Shown here in pieces: positions 7,381-12,765 of a stretch of DNA of 12,765 nucleotides. The translations under genes and the position numbers were made by a program. The notes under the pieces are model-generated. The model saw nothing but the letters and a program-made list of their open reading frames with translations. It was not told the origin of the DNA and did no database searches. Position 1 is the first letter of the stretch; each line of letters opens with the position of its first letter. The stretch is from the NCBI GenBank assembly GCA_031278315.1, contig JAITKS010000258.1:1-12765 (forward strand), in the 5' to 3' direction. Source of the DNA: Planctomycetaceae bacterium. GTDB taxonomy: Bacteria; Planctomycetota; Planctomycetia; Pirellulales; Thermoguttaceae.

Positions 7381-7710
7381 AATTTCGTGAAAATAATTTT
7401 CGATTTTATAAAACGGCTCGTATCTATGAAGTTTTATAATTTAATTGTAAAAGCCGGATTTTTCTGTTCGGCAGATAAACCGGCGTCAGTAAATCGAAAT
7501 TATGTAAGGTAGTTTAATACCTGTTCAAGTTTATTGAATTATTAAATTCGTGTGTGCAGGTTAAAAGGTTAAATTTACGTAATATTTCAGTAAAATATTT
7601 TTCAACATAAAATACACGAAATGGGCAGAAATATAGTAAGATAAACTACGTTTTCAACTTCAAATCTGATTTTTATGTCCCTTGAGTTACGAGTTACGAA
7701 GTCATTTATC

Positions 7711-7740
7711 TTGACTTGAAAATTACACCTAAAATATTAC
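7711..7740 (+). promoter_or_regulatory. Candidate sigma-70-type promoter in intergenic DNA
   Basis: TTGACT at 7711-7716 and TATTAC at 7735-7740 are separated by 18 bases. There is no plus-strand gene downstream, but a terminator-like hairpin at 7869-7897 would delimit a transcript of about 150 bases. In AT-rich DNA such matches are frequent, so the call is tentative. Confidence 0.2.
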
Positions 7741-7868
7741 AAAACTTAAATCATCATAAGCTGCTGAACAAAGATAGAGTTGATTATTTTATTCAAAAAA
7801 GATTTTTGTATTTGTATTCTTTCGGAGTAATTTAAACTGTTCTCGTTTTAATTTTCGGTTTGAGTTGT

Positions 7869-7897
7869 CTGCTTATTTATTGGAAAGCAGGCTTTTT
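7869..7897 (+). terminator. Candidate intrinsic terminator
   Basis: CTGCTT (7869-7874) pairs with AAGCAG (7885-7890) around a 10-base loop and is followed by GC and five T on the plus strand. The stem is short at 6 bp. No plus-strand protein gene precedes it, so it would have to end an unannotated RNA. Confidence 0.35.
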
Positions 7898-8080
7898 AAT
7901 GAATAGCATTTAATATAAACCGAAATTCATAGTACGATACGTATATCAACAAACAATAGGGGCTATTATTGTACAGAAATAAAAAATATTTGCAACTCGG
8001 TCAAAATATTATCTTTAGAAGACTATTTTTAATTTTTTCTAAATCTTGTCATTAAAATCAATTACACAGATTATTATAAG

Positions 8081-8160
8081 CAGCTAACATCGTGTTTGTG
8101 ATTTTATAATTATATTGAATCGTTCCATGTCATAAAATTTTGTCTCTATTATGTTAGCTG
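8081..8160. repeat. Long-range inverted repeat with nested stem
   Basis: CAGCTAACAT (8081-8090) is perfectly complementary to ATGTTAGCTG (8151-8160). Inside it, ATTTTAT (8101-8107) pairs with ATAAAAT (8132-8138). The 80-base span looks like a small structured RNA or a short palindromic repeat. It lies 45 bases before the larger structured element. Confidence 0.5.
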
Positions 8161-8205
8161 GATTTTCGGCAAGAAATTCTTAAAACCGAATTATTATACG
8201 TTAAT

Positions 8206-8367
8206 TTCTAAAAACCTAATGTAAAAATTTATTGTTAGAAGGAACGCGGTCTAACCGCGGTCTAACCGCATATTTAGGCGTTTTTTGTACAAAAACAAAT
8301 TTTTGTACAAAAGCAATGCAATCAAGACGCCTGCGTTCCCTCCTAATCCTAATATTAGTTTTTAGAA
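8206..8367. repeat. MITE-like or structured-RNA element with nested inverted repeats
   Basis: Terminal arms TTCTAAAAAC (8206-8215) and GTTTTTAGAA (8358-8367) are perfectly complementary, and the adjoining CTAAT/ATTAG extends them with a bulge. Inside, GGAACGC (8241-8247) pairs with GCGTTCC (8333-8339); AGGCGT (8276-8281) with ACGCCT (8327-8332); TTTTGTACAAAA (8283-8294) with its copy at 8301-8312. The left arm also holds an 11-base tandem unit (8245-8269) able to form CGCGGT-cta-ACCGCG. Together they fold as one stem leading to a junction. The first 25 bases after 8206 recur inverted at the moxR stop. No transposase or target duplication is visible, so it could be a non-autonomous element or an ncRNA. 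Confidence 0.6.
8207..8231 (+). repeat. 25-bp dispersed repeat, copy 2
   Basis: Identical to the minus-strand sequence of 1598-1622. Here it forms the left end of the multi-stem element and covers most of its left terminal arm. Confidence 0.85.
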
Positions 8368-8372
8368 GTTAC

Positions 8373-8408
8373 CATACGTTTCATACGTTTTATACATTTC
8401 ATACTATA
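8373..8408. repeat. 9-bp tandem repeat
   Basis: Four adjacent 9-base units: catacgttt, catacgttt, tatacattt and a diverged catactata. The tract starts six bases after the structured element and may be a flanking slippage product. Confidence 0.75.
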
Positions 8409-8535
8409 AATTAGGACTTCTTTAATAATTTGTAATATACTGCCTTCATTTTAATTTTCGTTTTTTAATTGCGATTCATAGAACGATTCGTATGTAACTG
8501 AATTTTAAATTACGTTGTGTATATTTTCCGACCAT

Positions 8536-8934
8536 CTAATTTGCAGTAACCGTAACTTTAATGTCACTGTTTAGACTATTATATACTGGACAATTTTTTA
8601 AATATGTTAGATATTCTTTACGGTCTTCAATTGAAACGGTGTCTGTGAAAGTAAATTTGACTCCGATTTCAACTATACGCCGCGGTTCAACTCCCATTTT
8701 TTTTGTTATTTCAACAGTTGTTCCAACGATTGATTTACCTTTTGATTCGGCTTGTTTGCCCATAATAGTAATAGCACACGCACCTAAAGAACTCGCAAAA
8801 AAATCTGTCGGTGAAAAACTACGTCCTTTACCGCCGTTATCTATTGGCAGATCGGTAAGTACTTCTGCCGCATTATTACTGTGTTTTAGTGTCGTTTGAC
8901 CATCGCCTTTGTATGTACATAAAAAGCTTGTCAT
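8536..8934 (-). CDS. OsmC-family peroxide reductase
   Basis: A 132-residue OsmC-fold protein. Members use two cysteines to reduce organic or inorganic peroxides in the cytoplasm. The first cysteine, C53, lies in the family signature FSPTDFFASSLGACAITIMG (40-59); the second, C115, in LKNCPVYNSL (112-121). A third, Cys6, is probably not catalytic. The length is close to the family norm and both ends look complete. Without alignment I cannot assign it to the OsmC, Ohr or YhfA branch; the short form with an NCPVYNSL second cysteine looks more like the general OsmC/YhfA type. No SD precedes the ATG. It is divergent from the protease gene across a 768-base spacer, and no peroxide regulator is adjacent. 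Confidence 0.9.
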   Translation of the reverse strand: MTSFLCTYKGDGQTTLKHSNNAAEVLTDLPIDNGGKGRSFSPTDFFASSLGACAITIMGKQAESKGKSIVGTTVEITKKMGVEPRRIVEIGVKFTFTDTVSIEDRKEYLTYLKNCPVYNSLNSDIKVTVTAN

Positions 8935-9541
8935 AATTTTTATTCTTTGTTGAATTGTTCAAAATTAAATTTCATAATCGTTCGAAATTCAAAATACAAT
9001 TGGTATCTCGAATCGCATAAACGGCTAAACAAATTTCAATTAATTTTATCGCTAAATAGAAAAAAATAATTGAAAAGAAAAATTGACTATTACTTCAGGC
9101 TATTTCTTAAAACACATTTTGTAAGTGTATCAAATTTTTTTGCCCGTACCGCTTTATTGTCGAAAAACACGTAAATATGTGTGTGATCTAAACAATCGCT
9201 ATTCTGTTATACTCACAACTCGTACTATGAAATTTCGGCGATACAATCACGCAAAAGTCAATTATCAGCGAAAACACAAACTGAATAACATTATCGTAAC
9301 AAGAAATTATAAATTGACAACAATCACCAAAAATAAAAAAAGAATTTTAAAGTACAAAATGTATATATAACGTTACAAAAATATCCAATAAAATATTCTA
9401 CTGAATAGTTACTATCGTTTTTATTTTTTCGTGTGTTTCATATTTCAAAAAAGAAAAAAAAATATATATCGTCATAATGAATTGCAGTTAAAAACTGATC
9501 AGTATATTATCACAATTCATAATATGAAACTTATGTAACAA

Positions 9542-9569
9542 TTGACAAATCGTAAATATAATATACTAT
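9542..9569 (+). promoter_or_regulatory. Candidate promoter of the metalloprotease gene
   Basis: A consensus TTGACA at 9542-9547, a 16-base spacer and TACTAT at 9564-9569; TATACT at 9562 overlaps. It lies about 130 bases upstream of the protease ATG on the same strand. The -35 is perfect, but the DNA is very AT-rich, so the match may be fortuitous. Confidence 0.35.
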
Positions 9570-9652
9570 TTTCAAAATTGTAATCGATATATTTTTCGTT
9601 TTTTATTTTTTTAGAAAACGAAAATATTGAAAAAAATTTTGTCAATGATTAC

Positions 9653-9678
9653 ATTAACTTTAACAATTAACTTTAACA
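9653..9678. repeat. 13-bp tandem duplication in protease leader
   Basis: attaactttaaca occurs at 9653-9665 and 9666-9678, ending 13 bases before the SD sequence AAGGAG (9692-9697) of the protease gene. It may be a slippage duplication or a paired regulatory site. Confidence 0.8.
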
Positions 9679-9702
9679 ATCTCAAAAATTCAAGGAGATA
9701 AA

Positions 9703-11427
9703 ATGAATTTCACATTGCTGAAAAATATTACTTTGATTGCAGCCGTTGCTGTTCTTTTGATTCCTACAGCATTTGCAGCTGAATCGGAATTTAACAATAA
9801 CGAATTACAAGTTAGAACTCTCACCGTACCATTTCAAAAAGATTCTACTAAACATTTTCGCATTCAACCCAAAAGCGAATGGACTTTGACAACTCAATAC
9901 GACTGGATTAATCTCGAACCCAAAAGCGGCGATAAAGGCGGCAATTTTATTATTACTGCAACAATCAAAGCAAATAATAAAGCTAGAACCGGTAATATTA
10001 AACTCACTGCCGGTAATTATTTCGGATGGATCGGCGTTGATCAGGTTGACGCTAATGACTATTATCCTGACGATTATGTTTTGCAAATTCACAAAGCAAA
10101 TCCGCCGGAAGGCCGCAAGCCGATTCCAATTTTTGTCATTGGCGACGGATGGGATATGAGCGATTTCAAAAAAGACGGAATTTTTGAAACCTACTCTCGC
10201 GGTCTATACAAGATTTTTTCAAATGTAGATGTAGTTAGAAATTTTCCAGAATATTTCGATTTCTATGCTTATTTTTCTGAATCAGAACAGCGCGGTAAAT
10301 TCGGATTCAATCAGTACGGAACAGAATCGAAAAAACCAACAAATTTCCGCAGGTTAGAACGTTCTTGTCAACGATACTTGAGACGAATCAATCATTCTAA
10401 TGCTAGAGAAGCAACTTACATTTGTGCTTCAAATGCAGCTGTTGGAGGATTTGCTTTAGAAGGTAAGTTTGCTATTCTTTCCAATCCGTCGGGGCAGCCC
10501 GGCAGTTATGCTTACTGGCTTGTTCACGAGTACGCTGGACATTGTCTAGCCAATCTACCCGACTTATATTTACGCGGCGGCTGGATTGTTGACAAAGATT
10601 CACCAAAAGCAAAAGACCCTGTTACAGGACGTATGCACCCGACTACTTACAATAATGGAACTGTCAAAGATGTCGTAAACATGGTAAATAATTTCACTCG
10701 CGAATGGGCAAGAGGTTACGATTGGTATATTGATTGGTCAGATGATCCTAAAGAAGTAATATGGAAAGATTTTATCGGTAAAGACGGTTATAAAAATGTC
10801 GGCGTTTATCCAACAGCATACAATGCAATGTTCGCAGGATTTTACGGACCTGAACAATTTGAAGCAATGCGGGAACTAAATCATCTTTGGTACGGCGTCG
10901 GTGTGAGAATGGCTGTTTGGAACCGTATTTTAGAACGCAGCGGAATTAAAAATGATGACGTCCCAAATTGGATGACAAATCCAGATGCTGACCATCCAAG
11001 ATCGCTTAAAAGTTTCAAGGAATTTGATATTAAAAATGGATACAATAACAATGGAAAACACATAAATGATTTCGTTGAACATCCAATATTCAATGTAAAA
11101 TATTGGATCGAAGACGATTATTTATATCCGGAACGTCCTGATTTCGAGGGAGCAGAGGGAAACTCTGATAAAAAACCTTTGGTCGTACCGTTTCCAAAGA
11201 AGCTTAATTTCTCGTCAAATGGCGGAAGTGAATCTGTTATTATCACGTCAAACAAAGCAGAGTGGAAAGCAGAAACAGATGCAAACTGGATAGAATTATC
11301 TGAAACAAAAGGTAAAGGTAACGGAATTTTTACCGTAAATGTAAAATCCGGTACCGGCCGCAAAGCAACAATAAAATTAACTGCCCCCGACGCTTTCCCG
11401 CGAATAATTACTGTTGAACAAGAATAA
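9703..11427 (+). CDS. Secreted M64-like metalloprotease with flanking BACON-like domains
   Basis: A 574-residue protein with a clear signal peptide: basic/hydrophobic residues 1-25 ending TAFA, cleavage predicted after A25. Residues about 30-120 form a BACON-like beta domain (WTLTTQYDWINLEPKSG, then GNIKLTAGN); residues about 490-574 form a second (FSSNGGSESVIIT, WKAETDANWIELSETKGKG). Between them lies a domain resembling peptidase family M64 (IgA protease type), with HEYAGHCLANLPDLY at 275-289. This gives zinc ligands H275 and H280 and catalytic E276. The spacing is HExxxH, not the common HExxH; I recall Bacteroidetes BACON/M64 proteins reading HEAGGH with DEY after it, whereas here the Glu of DEY is Leu. 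AAGGAG lies 5 bases before the ATG. No partner gene is evident. Substrate unknown; glycoproteins are plausible because BACON domains are linked to mucin binding. Confidence 0.82.
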   Translation: MNFTLLKNITLIAAVAVLLIPTAFAAESEFNNNELQVRTLTVPFQKDSTKHFRIQPKSEWTLTTQYDWINLEPKSGDKGGNFIITATIKANNKARTGNIKLTAGNYFGWIGVDQVDANDYYPDDYVLQIHKANPPEGRKPIPIFVIGDGWDMSDFKKDGIFETYSRGLYKIFSNVDVVRNFPEYFDFYAYFSESEQRGKFGFNQYGTESKKPTNFRRLERSCQRYLRRINHSNAREATYICASNAAVGGFALEGKFAILSNPSGQPGSYAYWLVHEYAGHCLANLPDLYLRGGWIVDKDSPKAKDPVTGRMHPTTYNNGTVKDVVNMVNNFTREWARGYDWYIDWSDDPKEVIWKDFIGKDGYKNVGVYPTAYNAMFAGFYGPEQFEAMRELNHLWYGVGVRMAVWNRILERSGIKNDDVPNWMTNPDADHPRSLKSFKEFDIKNGYNNNGKHINDFVEHPIFNVKYWIEDDYLYPERPDFEGAEGNSDKKPLVVPFPKKLNFSSNGGSESVIITSNKAEWKAETDANWIELSETKGKGNGIFTVNVKSGTGRKATIKLTAPDAFPRIITVEQE

Positions 11428-11454
11428 TCTCAGATTGATAACCTGATAACTGAT

Positions 11455-11533
11455 AATTTCAGATTTGAACGATTTATGATTTTAGATTGAAGATTAATAA
11501 AATCTGAAATCTAAAATCGTCAAATCTGAAATT
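11455..11533. terminator. Long imperfect hairpin between convergent genes, probable bidirectional terminator
   Basis: Outer arms aatttcagatttg (11455-11467) and caaatctgaaatt (11521-11533) are perfectly complementary over 13 bp. An inner 11-bp stem pairs gattttagatt (11478-11488) with aatctaaaatc (11508-11518). A short extra segment in the left arm makes an internal loop. It separates the protease gene (plus) from ftsY (minus) and would stop transcripts from both sides. The arms are themselves built from repeated gattt/aaatc words, so it may be part of a dispersed repeat. Confidence 0.65.
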
Positions 11534-11562
11534 TGTTACGAATTATTGTTACAAAAATTGAT

Positions 11563-12480
11563 TTACGATTCGTCAAAAAGAGCGTCAACAAATTTATCGG
11601 AGTCGAAAATTTCTAAGTCATCTGCTGTTTCTCCGACACCGATGAATTTTACAGGTAGATTCATTTGTTTTCTTATTGTTACAGTAACTCCGCCTTTAGC
11701 TGTACCGTCTAGTTTTGCTAAAATAATTCCCGTACATTTTACGGATTCTGTGAAATATTTTGCCTGACTGATACCATTTTGTCCTGTTGTAGCGTCGAGA
11801 ATTAAAATGACTTCGTGCGGTGATTCAGGAACGAGTTTTCCCATCACACGTCTTATTTTTTCTAGTTCCATCATAAGATTTTTTTGTGTTTGTAATCTGC
11901 CGGCGGTATCGACTATACAAATGTCAGCATTTATTTCTAGGGTTCTTGCTATAGCTTTATGTGCGACACTGGCGGGATCACTTCCTGATTGTCCTGTAAC
12001 GATTTCTGCACCTAATCGATTCGCCCAGATCGTAAGCTGTTCAACTGCCGCTGCTCGAAATGTATCAGACGCACCAAGTACAACTTTTTTTTGCTCAGCA
12101 ATAAACATACGAGTCAATTTAGCAATCGTTGTTGTTTTACCGCTGCCATTGACTCCGCAAACCATAATCACAGTAGGACCTTTCGCAGCATAATTTATTG
12201 GTGCTATCGGTTGAGCCATTAATTGTTTCAATTTTACTTTTAGAATGTCAACTATTTCCGGCATGTGGACAACACGACCGCGAAATTGCTTACGAATCGT
12301 ATCGATTATTTCACTGGATGCAGAAACACCCATGTCCGTTTTGATAAGCATTGAAAATAATTCTTCTAAAAATTCTTCATCTACAAGACGCCCCGACGAC
12401 TTAAAAAGATCGCGAACATCTGTATTCAATAACTTAACTGTTTTGGATAACGCCGCTTTTAATTTCGAAAAAATACCCAT
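11563..12480 (-). CDS. ftsY: Signal recognition particle receptor FtsY
   Basis: A 305-residue SRP GTPase that docks Ffh-ribosome complexes at the inner membrane for co-translational insertion. The helical N domain covers about residues 1-95, followed by the G domain: G1 GVNGSGKTTT (109-118), DTFRAAAVEQL (139-149), G3 DTAGRLQT (191-198), G4-region AKLDGTAKGG (255-264, where TKLD is common) and GVGETADDLEIFD (281-293). It ends FVDALFDES, a typical FtsY tail. The acidic A domain of E. coli FtsY is absent; such short forms are common, and the basic N terminus MGIFSKLKAALSK may provide membrane contact. The GTPase core separates it from Ffh, which would carry a C-terminal M domain. No SD is seen before the ATG. 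It lies 58 bases downstream of another minus-strand gene and may share its transcript. Confidence 0.95.
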   Translation of the reverse strand: MGIFSKLKAALSKTVKLLNTDVRDLFKSSGRLVDEEFLEELFSMLIKTDMGVSASSEIIDTIRKQFRGRVVHMPEIVDILKVKLKQLMAQPIAPINYAAKGPTVIMVCGVNGSGKTTTIAKLTRMFIAEQKKVVLGASDTFRAAAVEQLTIWANRLGAEIVTGQSGSDPASVAHKAIARTLEINADICIVDTAGRLQTQKNLMMELEKIRRVMGKLVPESPHEVILILDATTGQNGISQAKYFTESVKCTGIILAKLDGTAKGGVTVTIRKQMNLPVKFIGVGETADDLEIFDSDKFVDALFDES

Positions 12481-12538
12481 TAGTTTTTAAAATTTGTGTT
12501 TTGTAAATATATTAGTTGTAAAGTTAAAAGTATAATTG

Positions 12539-12765
12539 TTAAAATTCTCTTGGTTTGAAATCTTCCGGGATTTCTAATTTCATGGTATCACCGGATTGAA
12601 CAAGCACATAAAAACCGGCTTGTATGGCTGCTTCTTGAACTTTTTCAGGAAAGATTGCACCGGCTATTGCACCAATAAGTTTTTTGGACAGTTTATTTTC
12701 TTCATTTTTTTCTTTGAAATTTTGTTTCAGTTTTTCAATACGTTGAATATGTTTATCAATATCGT
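12539..12765 (-). CDS. C-terminal fragment of an unrecognised coiled-coil protein (runs off window)
   Basis: An open frame enters from the right edge and ends at TAA (12539-12541), giving 75 visible residues. The first part is a charged, probably helical stretch (HIQRIEKLKQNFKEKNEENK). A small hydrophobic/Gly segment follows (LIGAIAGAIFPEKVQEAAIQ), then a compact end GFYVLVQSGDTMKLEIPEDF closing in KPREF. From memory this closing pattern (a VQSG strand followed by a FKP tail) resembles a widespread family of uncharacterised coiled-coil proteins, some linked to PD-(D/E)XK nuclease-like domains. I cannot assign the family from this fragment. The start and most of the protein lie beyond 12765. 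It is co-oriented with ftsY. Confidence 0.7.
   Translation of the reverse strand, partial: DIDKHIQRIEKLKQNFKEKNEENKLSKKLIGAIAGAIFPEKVQEAAIQAGFYVLVQSGDTMKLEIPEDFKPREF

Larger units (their letters stand above)
7341..8535. other. 1.2-kb non-coding region upstream of infB
   Basis: No convincing gene is present. It contains two tandem copies of a 14-base unit at 7353-7380 close to the infB start, GCCGG/CCGGC pairing near 7452-7485, a possible small transcription unit at 7711-7897, an inverted repeat at 8081-8160, a multi-stem element at 8206-8367 and a 9-base tandem repeat at 8373-8408. The infB leader must start somewhere in its left part, but no confident promoter is seen. Confidence 0.6.
8935..9702. 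other. 768-base AT-rich divergent spacer
   Basis: It holds the 5' regions of the OsmC-family gene (minus) and the protease gene (plus). An 81-codon frame at 9125-9370 starts at GTG without an SD and has the Lys/Arg/Asn/Ile-rich composition expected of random AT-rich DNA. A possible plus-strand promoter and a 13-base tandem duplication lie near the protease start; otherwise I see nothing. Confidence 0.6.

Noticed and set aside
8234..8269. Integron attC-like core sites (GTTAGAA, GTCTAAC)
   Set aside because: The right-hand GTTRRRY partner is missing and there is no cassette or integrase; the motifs are explained by the local 11-base tandem and stem.
8232..8414. 60-codon plus-strand frame over the structured element
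   Set aside because: It crosses the inverted-repeat element and the 9-bp tandem repeat; its HTFYTF-like end is just translated repeat, and there is no SD.
9125..9370. 81-codon plus-strand frame, very basic
   Set aside because: GTG start without SD and a Lys/Arg/Asn/Ile-rich composition expected from AT-rich non-coding DNA; no domain-like pattern.

Overview
The window is AT-rich bacterial chromosome, most likely from a planctomycete-type (PVC) bacterium. The best clue is the start of translation initiation factor IF-2: its segment IRIYALAQQLKVETKTLVDA, followed by GKGSALASL, matches my memory of planctomycete IF-2 openings. A solitary MoxR ATPase, an RsbW/STAS partner-switch pair, long non-coding gaps and several genes without a Shine-Dalgarno (SD) sequence fit this. 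The low GC and a secreted BACON/M64-type metalloprotease hint at a host-associated (gut-like) lineage, but that is inference.

Layout, left to right. (1) 19-1012, minus strand: a STAS anti-anti-sigma protein and then an RsbW-like anti-sigma kinase. No sigma factor or PP2C phosphatase is visible. (2) 1013-1617: a 605-base gap with a heptamer tandem repeat, a GC-rich hairpin and one copy of a 25-base dispersed repeat that overlaps the moxR stop. (3) 1618-2733, minus: a MoxR AAA+ ATPase with no DUF58/VWA partner in view. (4) 3015-7340, minus: infB, an oversized IF-2. It has a normal C-terminal GTPase core behind about 800 residues of low-complexity sequence, including some 22 DKSHx pentapeptides, poly-Q, poly-G and an RD/RN-rich tract. 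(5) 7341-8535: about 1.2 kb without a convincing gene, but with much inverted-repeat structure. The main item is a compact, multi-stem element at 8206-8367 whose left end is the second copy of the 25-base repeat. (6) 8536-8934, minus: an OsmC-family peroxidase. (7) 8935-9702: AT-rich divergent spacer. (8) 9703-11427, plus: a secreted metalloprotease-like protein flanked by BACON-like domains. (9) 11428-11562: a long inverted repeat between convergent genes, probably a bidirectional terminator. (10) 11563-12480, minus: ftsY, the SRP receptor GTPase. (11) 12539-12765, minus: the C-terminal end of an unrecognised, probably coiled-coil protein that runs off the window.

The genes form no single pathway. 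infB and ftsY are housekeeping genes for translation and membrane targeting; RsbW/STAS, MoxR and OsmC are regulatory or stress genes; the protease is an accessory secreted gene. The least explained parts are the structured non-coding element at 8206-8367 with its repeat partner at the moxR stop, and the expanded disordered region of IF-2.
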